This document shows positions 1-6,508 of a DNA stretch of 12,871 bases, piece by piece; position 1 is the first letter of the stretch; each line of letters begins with the position of its first letter. Origin of the DNA: an uncultured Bacteroidia bacterium. Its GTDB lineage: Bacteria > Bacteroidota > Bacteroidia > Bacteroidales > UBA932. The notes beneath the pieces were generated by a model. That model made no database searches. It had not been told where the DNA came from and saw only the letters and a program-made list of their open reading frames with translations. The stretch lies in the NCBI GenBank assembly GCA_902797895.1, contig CADBUS010000003.1, positions 1 through 12,871 of the forward strand, in the 5' to 3' direction. Both the position numbers and the translations under genes were made by a program.

Positions 1-17
1 AAAGTGCAATATATTGA
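1..17 (+). other. possible 3' end of the gene upstream of cobS
   Basis: Reading from base 3, the frame gives Ser-Ala-Ile-Tyr and then a TGA stop at 15-17. This stop overlaps the TTG start proposed for cobS at 14-16 (a TTGA start-stop overlap, as in translationally coupled genes). In Bacteroidota cobS often follows cobT or cobU, so this may be the tail of one of those. Only four codons are visible, so identity cannot be judged, and the frame may simply be non-coding. Confidence 0.3.
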
Positions 18-796
18 GCAGATTGTGGGCAGCTCTTATATTTTTTACAAGGTTGCCGCTCTGGAGGATATCCACACCGCCCAAAAAGGCTTTTGAAAGC
101 GTAGTGGAGTTTTGGCCGCTTATCGGCTGGCTCACAGGAGCAGTAATGGGGGGGATTATATATCTGCTTGCACCATACAATCAGTTAATGGCTGTAACTG
201 TGGCAGTTGCAGCAAGAATGTTGCTTACGGGAGCTTTGCACGAAGACGGACTTGCCGATTTTTTTGACGGATTTGGAGGAGGGTGTAATCGCACAAGAAT
301 TTTGGAAATAATGAAAGACTCCCATATAGGAACATACGGAGTTCTGAGCCTTATACTCTATTGCCTTGCAGTTGTAATTTCTGTGGGTACAATAGATTAC
401 AGAATAGCTGCTCCGCTTGTTGCCTTTGCGGATCCCTTTGCTAAAATGGTTGCCGCGCATATCATATTTCTACCATACGCCAGAGCAGAGCAAGAGGCTA
501 AATCCAAAACTCTCTATAGGCCAATGAGCTTTGTACGCTATATCTTTATGGTAGTGCAAGGGCTGCTGCCATTAGGGTTATTTATACTATATATCAGCTA
601 TTTAGCAAATATGGAAGGGGCTGTAATTTTAGAGAATTGGTTAAATATTCTGTTAATAATATGCCCTCTTGCTACAGCGGCATTTCTGACAATGCTCATA
701 AATAAAAAAATAAGAGGCTATACGGGAGATTGCTGCGGAGCACTCTTTTTGCTCACAGAACTATCTATACTTATAACAGCCTCATTTATAATGTAA
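14..796 (+). CDS. cobS: adenosylcobinamide-GDP ribazoletransferase (cobalamin synthase) CobS
   Basis: CobS is an integral inner-membrane enzyme that joins adenosylcobinamide-GDP to alpha-ribazole (or its phosphate), the step that closes the nucleotide loop of cobalamin. The 260-residue product has the family's usual length. Signatures seen: the N-terminal FFTRLP (10-15), the HEDGLADFFDGFGGG acidic motif (76-90) expected to bind Mg and substrate, MKDSHIGTYG (100-109), and the C-terminal TGDCCGA (237-243). Hydrophobic segments occur around 35-72, 110-152, 177-198 and 207-228. The start is TTG. The frame stays open to the left edge, so an earlier start outside the window is possible. However, the TTG places FFTRLP at the normal distance from the N-terminus and overlaps a TGA stop in another frame. 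cobC follows after 22 bases, so the two are almost certainly co-transcribed from a promoter outside the window. Confidence 0.93.
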   Translation: MSRLWAALIFFTRLPLWRISTPPKKAFESVVEFWPLIGWLTGAVMGGIIYLLAPYNQLMAVTVAVAARMLLTGALHEDGLADFFDGFGGGCNRTRILEIMKDSHIGTYGVLSLILYCLAVVISVGTIDYRIAAPLVAFADPFAKMVAAHIIFLPYARAEQEAKSKTLYRPMSFVRYIFMVVQGLLPLGLFILYISYLANMEGAVILENWLNILLIICPLATAAFLTMLINKKIRGYTGDCCGALFLLTELSILITASFIM

Positions 797-818
797 CAGA
801 TAAGACAAGCAACATACT

Positions 819-1352
819 ATGGAGATAATTTTGGTAAGACACACAAGCGTAGATGTAGAGCCGGGTACCTGCTATGGTTGGAGCGATGTTAATGTAGCCG
901 CCACCTTTGAGAGTGAGGCACAGGCCACATTGGAGAGAATCAAGCAATACAAACCATTTGATGCGGTATTTTCCTCACCTCTTAAAAGAGCTACTATGCT
1001 TGCCGCATACTGTGGTTATAATGAGCCTATTATAGACAACAGGCTAAAAGAGATGAATATGGGGGAGTGGGAGATGCGCCGCTATGATGATATAACAGAT
1101 CCCGTTATAGAGCAGTGGTACAAAGATTATTTCAATACTCAGCTCCCTAAAGGAGAGAGTTTTATGATGCTGTATGACCGAATTGCCGATTTTTTAACCT
1201 GGCTCAAAGAGCAAAACAGATATAAAAAAGTGGCCGTCTTTGCCCACGCCGGCCCGCTGATGTGCGCTGCCATCTACTCCGGTCTCTACACAAAAGAGGA
1301 GGCCCTTGCCCACCTCCCCGCCTATGGCCGGCATATTTCCATTCAAATATAA
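819..1352 (+). CDS. cobC: alpha-ribazole phosphatase, histidine phosphatase family (CobC)
   Basis: CobC removes phosphate from alpha-ribazole 5'-phosphate or from adenosylcobalamin 5'-phosphate, in the cytoplasm, at the end of cobalamin nucleotide-loop assembly. The 177-residue product is a histidine phosphatase (phosphoglycerate mutase-like). It shows LVRHT with the phosphorylated His8, SSPLKR (52-57), the EMNMGEWE block with the likely acid Glu78, and a second active-site His143 in FAHAG. The family is broad and includes other small-molecule phosphatases. The name rests on the gene's position 22 bases behind cobS and on the YGWSDV segment (19-24), which resembles the CYG-x-D pattern of CobC proteins. 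A hairpin terminator follows the stop within 10 bases. The last third of the gene is visibly richer in G and C than the rest of the operon. Confidence 0.88.
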   Translation: MEIILVRHTSVDVEPGTCYGWSDVNVAATFESEAQATLERIKQYKPFDAVFSSPLKRATMLAAYCGYNEPIIDNRLKEMNMGEWEMRRYDDITDPVIEQWYKDYFNTQLPKGESFMMLYDRIADFLTWLKEQNRYKKVAVFAHAGPLMCAAIYSGLYTKEEALAHLPAYGRHISIQI

Positions 1353-1359
1353 ACAAGTA

Positions 1360-1387
1360 GGGGGTGCCAAAAGTGTTTTGGCCCCCC
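1360..1387. terminator. hairpin terminator between convergent cobC and the PepSY gene
   Basis: GGGGG(1360-1364), a bulged T, then GCCAAAA(1366-1372) pair with TTTTGGC(1376-1382) and CCCCC(1383-1387) across a 3-base loop. That is 12 pairs with one bulge. The + strand continues with a modest U-rich run (TGTTCTCTAT). The - strand reads TACTTGTTTATATTTG beyond the hairpin. It therefore probably stops transcription from both sides, since cobC ends at 1352 and the opposing gene at 1417. Confidence 0.75.
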
Positions 1388-1416
1388 TGTTCTCTATACC
1401 ATAGCTACGCAAAAAC

Positions 1417-2925
1417 TTAACGTTTAAGGTGCAGCAAACGCAACAAGTAACGAATGCCGAGCACTACTCCTGTGAGCGACACAAATGCGCCTCCCAAAAG
1501 CAGGAACCACATTACAAAGGTCCACAACCCTTTACGCTCTGCAAATATCTTATATCTAAGGCTATGTAAGCCTTGATAAAGTTGGAAGCTCCACCGAGAG
1601 TGAGTATTAAAACTCCTCACAGAGCCGTTATTAGGGTTTATATAATAGACGCTCTTGTCTGCATTCTCAAAGGCTATCTTCCATACAGGCAGCTCCATAC
1701 GCCCCTTTATATCCAAATAGTAGTTATCGTACTGCTGCATCAACTCCACACTATAACTCTCCCCGAGGTGAGCCGGAGCTACGGCATCAACAGCCTCTTT
1801 TTCACCTATATATAGCGCAGAGCAATCATTACCCAAAGCATCTATATACTCAACTCCACCATCTTTCAAATGCACTTTGTAGTATGGATGCTCTCCAAAT
1901 CCCTCCCAAGAGATATGGGTTACGCGGCCATCAAATTCTGCTATTACTCGGCGATAGTCCAAGACAAAATCTGCAACCTTAACCCTGCTCGCATAGAACT
2001 CTCTTGTACTATACTTTTTGTGCTCTTTACCCAGCCAATCCGGAATTTTAGCAAGAGAATACATTCCGCTTAAAAGCCAAGTTAATACAAATATACCGAA
2101 TAAAGTTCCAAAAATGTGATGCCATCTGTACCACCTCTTTTTGTATGGGCTTGCCAATCCACGCCCTCCTTTAACAGAGAGTCTGAATGAGCGAATTGCC
2201 ATATAACACCCTGATATAAGCATTATTATACCGAATATGGATAGCCATATTATTACGCTCTTCCAACTCTCAACATCCTGCCTGAGCCAGGTAAAATATA
2301 CCCAGTGGGGAATTGGCCCCATCCAGCCCCAGAATCTCTCGCTGCGAGTAGTGCACTGCAAAACCTCTCCGCTCTTTGAGGATATATATACCTGAGTAGC
2401 AGCTTTGTCTGCAAAATAGAACTTATATATGGGGAACTCCTCCTTAAGCCTTCCGAACGGAATCCACTGCTCCAACTTGTTGAGCGTATCTATCTTTACA
2501 ATAGTGTCCGATTCAGAACTGCTCCACAACCGAGCCACTCTTTTGATATAGTTGCCATCTATCTGTGGCATAGCGGAGGCTGTATCTAATGGGAACTTAC
2601 TTATCCTACCCCCAAAACCGCCTCGGCCCCCTCTCTCCATCTCTTGCTTATCGGCAACCTCCAAATATATCTCTCCCAGACATTTATAAAGAGCCATACG
2701 GCCTACGGAATCTGGAGAGAACTTACTTTCCCGCACAGCCAAGATAGTATCTGCGGATGGCATTGGCAGAGAAAGAACATCCATCTTGCAGAACTTTTCA
2801 TCTTGGCTGGCAGAGGGAAAGCGGTGGTATATCATAACTATGCCACTGATAAACCACATCAAAAAGAGGATACTGAGCAGGGTGCCCAGTACCCTATGTA
2901 TCGTTCTGAATATCCTACTGAACAT
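1417..2925 (-). CDS. PepSY-associated four-helix membrane protein, putative heme-bearing reductase partner of the TonB receptor
   Basis: The 502-residue product belongs to the PepSY-TM family, which includes PiuB and the siderophore reductase FoxB. Four membrane helices are visible near residues 12-33, 223-245, 270-291 and 468-492, with two large extracytoplasmic regions between helices 1 and 2 and between 3 and 4. Histidines sit at or beside the helices: H10, H34, H207, H269/H270 and H454. This resembles the family pattern in which His residues carry heme; that role is inferred here. A Gly/Arg-rich stretch lies at about 98-107 in the first loop. The ATG lies 9 bases after the stop of the TonB receptor gene, so the pair forms an operon and shares the cobalamin riboswitch. 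The likely role is reducing a metal chelate or corrinoid after outer-membrane import. The substrate is not known and plain membrane anchoring remains possible. Confidence 0.82.
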   Translation of the reverse strand: MFSRIFRTIHRVLGTLLSILFLMWFISGIVMIYHRFPSASQDEKFCKMDVLSLPMPSADTILAVRESKFSPDSVGRMALYKCLGEIYLEVADKQEMERGGRGGFGGRISKFPLDTASAMPQIDGNYIKRVARLWSSSESDTIVKIDTLNKLEQWIPFGRLKEEFPIYKFYFADKAATQVYISSKSGEVLQCTTRSERFWGWMGPIPHWVYFTWLRQDVESWKSVIIWLSIFGIIMLISGCYMAIRSFRLSVKGGRGLASPYKKRWYRWHHIFGTLFGIFVLTWLLSGMYSLAKIPDWLGKEHKKYSTREFYASRVKVADFVLDYRRVIAEFDGRVTHISWEGFGEHPYYKVHLKDGGVEYIDALGNDCSALYIGEKEAVDAVAPAHLGESYSVELMQQYDNYYLDIKGRMELPVWKIAFENADKSVYYINPNNGSVRSFNTHSRWSFQLYQGLHSLRYKIFAERKGLWTFVMWFLLLGGAFVSLTGVVLGIRYLLRLLHLKR

Positions 2926-2934
2926 ACGTAGCCT

Positions 2935-5286
2935 TTACAAAGAGTATTGCAATGAGAGAGTAAAGTTGGTTGGCGGACTTGGAACCATCTGATTACCCAA
3001 AGATTGGTTAATGTACTTGGTATTAAAGAGGTTCTTTATGTTCAGTCCCAGTCTTACTCTGTTTTTCATTCTGTAGCTAAAGCCGAGGTTTGCAAGCCAG
3101 AAAGAGTCAAACCAAGTTGTATTGGTAGCGTTTCTGTAAATCTTGTCGTTATACTCAATATCAAAGTTCACTCCAAAGCCTCTCAACGCTCCGCGTGTAA
3201 CATAATAGTCTCCCATAAAGAAGAATGTGTTTTTAGGTATTCTTGCAAACTGTTTGCCCTTTGTGGCATCTGTATCCATCCACTTGTTCTTTGCAAGCTC
3301 CTTAACTTTGGCATCTGTAAAGGCATAGCCGGCAGATAACATCAGACCATTTACAGGGTTGTAAATAAACTGAATATCAAACCCTTTGGAGTTCATCTTT
3401 CCAACTTGCCCCACCACATTCTTTTCCAAAGTTTCGCCATCTATAATATCTCCCTTGCTGGCAAGAGTCTTGCTCATATTGTACTTGTTTATGTAGAATA
3501 TGCTTAGCTCTGTCCTGAATTTTTCTGTTATATCATAGTTTGTACCAATCTCAAACTGCACTCCCCTCTCCGGTTTGAAAACCTCCTCGCCATCTGTTGG
3601 GGTAAAGATATTGCCGTGCCTATCTACATATATTGTATTATCGTTATAGAATGTTCTGATTGGCTTAAAGTAGCTTCCTACAGAGGCATACAAAGAGAGA
3701 TTGTCAGATGGAAGATATACCGCACCGCCTCTAAAGCTAAAGGAGCCGGTTGTTATCTTTGAGAATTTATCATCATCTACGTGGCCATACTTTCTCCCCC
3801 TGTCGATAACATCTATTCCGCTGGCTCTCTTAAAGCTGTACAAATCATACCTTGCAGCAGCAAGCACTTTCCACTTATCGCTAAATTCAATCAAATCGTG
3901 CAGATAGAAGCCGCTCATTGTGGTAAACTGCGGTGTACATTTGCTAAATTGGGTATCCATCCAACCGATGCTGTGAGGGTTGTATGAGGTACCGTGTCCT
4001 GTAAGGCCGGGGCCTACAACATCATCTCCTTTTTCCCTAAACTGATAACCTGTATATGAGACTCTGTCTAAATATATGAAGGTATTACCTATCAGATAGT
4101 TATGCTTAACACTTCCGGTATTGAACTTGCCGCTTAGTTCCAATTGGTTATTGAAGGTTTTGGCTATGTGAGAAAATCTTAATGGGTAGTCGTAATAGAT
4201 TGAGTCCAAGGCAATATAGGTGCGCTTGCCAGGAGATGTTTCATAGTAATAAGGATATATCGGTTTTGAGCTTGTTAGGTAGCTGATATCCTCTGTACTG
4301 AAATAGTCTATGTCATCGTAGGTATAGGAAAAACGCTCTGTAAGTTTAATGTTCTCATTAAAAGTATGTTTCCAGCTTGCAGAAACATTAAAGTTGCGGT
4401 TATACATCTCATCAGACTCGCTGTTGTATCTCCACTTTCTGTCAAGCCCTGGGAGCATATCATTCTTTTTAAGGTAGAGCTGGTCTGTGTCTGCCTTGTA
4501 AATATCTGCGCTCATCAACTTAGGTAAACCTATTTCAGTTGCATAAAAATCTCTGTGAGAGCCTATTCTCAACTCAAGTTCATCTTTTTGGCCAAACTTT
4601 CCGCCCAATGCAATATAGCCGGAGAGTCTGCTTATTCTATTATCTCTCCAACCCTCCTGATTCTGATAATTAAAGTGTGCGTAGTAGTTAAGAGGGCCAA
4701 CAACCTTGCCGCCAAAGCCTACAGAGGTATTTACGGTCTGCCAGCTTCCGTATGAGACTCTTGCATTCAAGCGAGTTTCTGCAGATGGAGCCCTGCGTAC
4801 AATATTCAAAATTCCGCCAACTGCAGAGGAACCGTAAAGTACAGAGGCAGGGCCTTTTAGCAACTCTATCCTCTCGATAGAGGAGAGGTCCATTACCGGG
4901 TAGGAGTTGTCTATTGCAGAACGCTCGTCTCTAACCCCATCCACCATAACTACGGAATGGTCAAAACCACGAATAGAGAGCTGCTGGAAAGCTCCGTAAG
5001 AGGTGTAGAATCTCACTCCAGGGAGAAATTTAACCGCCTCCTGAATATCTTTGATATCTCTGTTTTCCAACGCCTTATAATCTATAAGAGTTGTTGATAC
5101 AGGAATAAACTTTGCTGGAACATCTATCTTAAGCAGCTTATGCTTAGATTTATCCATACTTGTTACATAAATCTCTTTAAGAGGTAAGAGGGTATCTTTA
5201 GGCTGTTGTTCAGCCAACTGCTCCTGTGCAAAAGCAGAAACGGCTCCCAACAAAAGAAGCAAGAAAGAATATAATATTCTTCTCAT
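2935..5286 (-). CDS. TonB-dependent outer-membrane receptor of siderophore-receptor type, cobalamin-riboswitch controlled
   Basis: The 783-residue product begins with a signal peptide (cut probably after SAFA, residue 20). A possible TonB box lies near LKEIYVTS (36-43). The plug domain spans about 55-165, with LSIRGF (103-108), VMVDGVRD (113-120), the IERIELLKGPASVLYGSSAVGG block (137-158) and NIVRR. A beta-barrel fills the rest and ends in NLFNTKYI... and a short beta strand. There is no N-terminal CarboxypepD-like extension, unlike SusC-type receptors. Length and plug sequence look like a siderophore receptor rather than the shorter BtuB. A cobalamin riboswitch in the leader implies a corrinoid, cobalt complex or other tetrapyrrole as cargo. 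The PepSY gene follows after 9 bases. The divergent CbiK lipoprotein recalls the P. gingivalis IhtA/IhtB pair, where a TonB receptor is linked with a CbiK-like heme-binding lipoprotein. Transport class is secure; substrate is inferred. Confidence 0.9.
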   Translation of the reverse strand: MRRILYSFLLLLLGAVSAFAQEQLAEQQPKDTLLPLKEIYVTSMDKSKHKLLKIDVPAKFIPVSTTLIDYKALENRDIKDIQEAVKFLPGVRFYTSYGAFQQLSIRGFDHSVVMVDGVRDERSAIDNSYPVMDLSSIERIELLKGPASVLYGSSAVGGILNIVRRAPSAETRLNARVSYGSWQTVNTSVGFGGKVVGPLNYYAHFNYQNQEGWRDNRISRLSGYIALGGKFGQKDELELRIGSHRDFYATEIGLPKLMSADIYKADTDQLYLKKNDMLPGLDRKWRYNSESDEMYNRNFNVSASWKHTFNENIKLTERFSYTYDDIDYFSTEDISYLTSSKPIYPYYYETSPGKRTYIALDSIYYDYPLRFSHIAKTFNNQLELSGKFNTGSVKHNYLIGNTFIYLDRVSYTGYQFREKGDDVVGPGLTGHGTSYNPHSIGWMDTQFSKCTPQFTTMSGFYLHDLIEFSDKWKVLAAARYDLYSFKRASGIDVIDRGRKYGHVDDDKFSKITTGSFSFRGGAVYLPSDNLSLYASVGSYFKPIRTFYNDNTIYVDRHGNIFTPTDGEEVFKPERGVQFEIGTNYDITEKFRTELSIFYINKYNMSKTLASKGDIIDGETLEKNVVGQVGKMNSKGFDIQFIYNPVNGLMLSAGYAFTDAKVKELAKNKWMDTDATKGKQFARIPKNTFFFMGDYYVTRGALRGFGVNFDIEYNDKIYRNATNTTWFDSFWLANLGFSYRMKNRVRLGLNIKNLFNTKYINQSLGNQMVPSPPTNFTLSLQYSL

Positions 5287-5349
5287 ATTAAATTGATTGT
5301 TAGTATGTTATTAAATAAGCCCTTGCCCGGGAACTTTGTTAACTTTGGC

Positions 5350-5520
5350 TCTTGGCAGGTTTCCTGACTCTATTCTAATGGGCCTTCTCATCTTTGCAGA
5401 CAATGGCTAAATCCATAACCCTTACGGGCAGAATATTACAGTAGCGGGCACTGTTCCGGATTCTCACCGGATTCCCTTTTAAAGACTCAGGCAGATTTGC
5501 CGTTGTCTCACCAAAAAACC
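5350..5520 (-). promoter_or_regulatory. adenosylcobalamin riboswitch (Cbl class I) in the leader of the TonB receptor operon
   Basis: On the minus strand the leader shows, in order, AAAAGGGAAT-CCGGTGAGAATCCGG (about 5484-5456), then CCCGCTACTGT (about 5449-5439). About 70 bases later comes a textbook B12 box, GAGTCAGGAAACCTGCC (5370-5354). These are the defining blocks of the class I cobalamin riboswitch in the right order and spacing. Both ends are approximate. About 63 bases separate the B12 box from the receptor's ATG. I see no clear hairpin followed by a U-run there, so control is more likely by hiding the ribosome-binding region than by transcription termination. Expected behaviour is repression of the receptor and PepSY genes when adenosylcobalamin is abundant. 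Confidence 0.96.
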
Positions 5521-5524
5521 GATG

Positions 5525-5532
5525 CAAATATA
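5525..5532 (-). promoter_or_regulatory. -7 promoter element for the riboswitch/TonB receptor transcript
   Basis: The minus strand reads TATATTTG, an exact match to the Bacteroidota -7 consensus TAnnTTTG. It lies just before the riboswitch, so transcription would start near 5518-5520. No convincing -33 TTTG is seen. A TTG at 5546-5544 is too close to serve as one. Confidence 0.6.
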
Positions 5533-5552
5533 GTTATTTATTACAATGTTGT

Positions 5553-5560
5553 TACTTTTG
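5553..5560 (+). promoter_or_regulatory. -7 promoter element for the CbiK lipoprotein gene
   Basis: The + strand reads TACTTTTG, matching TAnnTTTG, 20 bases before the ATG at 5581. It points away from the riboswitch promoter, so the two transcripts diverge from a 20-base gap and the cbiK messenger does not contain the riboswitch. The leader would be only about 12-15 bases. The -33 element is not clear. Confidence 0.5.
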
Positions 5561-5580
5561 CCGCAGTAAAAGTAAAGATT

Positions 5581-6429
5581 ATGAAAAAAAGATTTATTCT
5601 CTCCGCATTGGTAATGGCTCTCCTAACAGCCTGCACCTCCACTCAAGATGGCTCACATAACTCTGATTCTCAAAAGAATGCAATAGTAGCCGTACATTTT
5701 GGCACATCTCACTCCACCACCAGAGAAAAAACCATAGAGGCATTTAACCGCTTGGTTGAGGAGAGTTTTCCTAACTGCGATTTTTTTGAGGCCTACACCT
5801 CAGAGATTATTGTAAAAAAGCTAAAAAAAGAGGGAATAGAAAAATTCTCCCCTATGGAGTTGTTTCAAAAACTTAGCAATGAGGGATATACAAATATAAT
5901 TGTCCAAAGTACCAATATAATTCCAGGCTTTGAATACCAATCTTTGATAGATGATGCAGAAAGTGTTGGAGATAAGTTCAACTCCATTGAGATTGGAACT
6001 CCTTTACTGTATGATATATCTGATTGCGAAACAGTTGCATCTATAATCGCAGAGCGTAATCCAATAAAAGATAAAAACCATCATATTGTATTTGTAGGGC
6101 ACGGAACTCAGGGGCCGGCCAACGCTCTCTACAGCCAGATAGACTATATGCTAAAGAGCAACCATAACTCTAATTACCACATAGCCACAATAGAGGGCTA
6201 CCCCACTCTTGAGGCGTTGAAAGAGGCTCTTAAAAAGGGCTATGCCAAGCAGGTAACACTTGTGCCATTTATGTTTGTAGCAGGCGATCACGCAGTAAAC
6301 GATATAGCAAACGATTGGAAAGATGAGCTGCAAGAGGCCGGCTATAAGGTAGAGCTCAACATAGAGGGGCTCGGTGAGCTTCCGCAAATCAGAGAGTTGC
6401 TGCTAAAACATCTTCAAAAGATTCAATAG
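5581..6429 (+). CDS. cbiK: CbiK-type sirohydrochlorin cobaltochelatase homologue, predicted lipoprotein
   Basis: CbiK inserts cobalt into sirohydrochlorin in the anaerobic cobalamin pathway. The 282-residue product keeps the three residues that matter in Salmonella CbiK: Glu118 (in GFEYQ, matching Glu89), His174 (VGHGT, matching His145) and His237 (VAGDHAVND, matching His207). VHFGTS near the N-terminus is also conserved. Unlike the cytoplasmic enzyme it starts with a lipoprotein signal, a KKR charge cluster, a hydrophobic core and the lipobox LTAC with Cys18. It is therefore expected on the periplasmic side of the inner or outer membrane. The same frame runs upstream to 5497, but that part overlaps the riboswitch and lacks signal character, so ATG 5581 is preferred. 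The closest known type I recall is P. gingivalis IhtB/FetB, a heme-binding CbiK-like lipoprotein. It could be a chelatase, a dechelatase or a binding protein. Confidence 0.9.
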   Translation: MKKRFILSALVMALLTACTSTQDGSHNSDSQKNAIVAVHFGTSHSTTREKTIEAFNRLVEESFPNCDFFEAYTSEIIVKKLKKEGIEKFSPMELFQKLSNEGYTNIIVQSTNIIPGFEYQSLIDDAESVGDKFNSIEIGTPLLYDISDCETVASIIAERNPIKDKNHHIVFVGHGTQGPANALYSQIDYMLKSNHNSNYHIATIEGYPTLEALKEALKKGYAKQVTLVPFMFVAGDHAVNDIANDWKDELQEAGYKVELNIEGLGELPQIRELLLKHLQKIQ

Positions 6430-6447
6430 AGCCTATAAGCTGCATAT

Positions 6448-6472
6448 ACATTAGCTATCAATGTGCTTTTTT
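6448..6472 (+). terminator. weak hairpin with T-run after cbiK
   Basis: ACATT (6448-6452) and AATGT (6460-6464) can pair across a 7-base loop, followed after GC by TTTTTT (6467-6472). The stem is short and AT-rich, and the site overlaps the probable promoter of the next gene, so termination may be partial or absent. Confidence 0.3.
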
Positions 6473-6473
6473 G

Positions 6474-6481
6474 TATATTTG
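6474..6481 (+). promoter_or_regulatory. -7 promoter element for the DUF6935-like lipoprotein gene
   Basis: TATATTTG matches the Bacteroidota -7 consensus. TTAG (6451-6454), 19 bases upstream, may serve as a poor -33 element. The start codon at 6509 lies 27 bases downstream, giving a leader of about 20 bases. This suggests the lipoprotein gene has its own promoter rather than depending on cbiK. Confidence 0.55.
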
Positions 6482-6508
6482 CAATAAGGAACAAAACAAT
6501 ATACAACT

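Noticed and set aside
3004..3339. Short plus-strand frame opposite the TonB receptor
   Set aside because: It mirrors the barrel-coding region of a well-supported receptor gene and shows no protein features of its own.
5287..5349. Transcription terminator as the riboswitch output
   Set aside because: The bases between the B12 box and the receptor start include a CCCGGG and several AT-rich pieces but no stable hairpin followed by a U-run on the minus strand.
5497..5580. Upstream extension of the cbiK frame to an ATG at 5497
   Set aside because: It lies inside the riboswitch on the opposite strand, upstream of the likely promoter, and would bury the lipoprotein signal 28 residues into the protein. 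ATG 5581 gives a perfect signal peptide.
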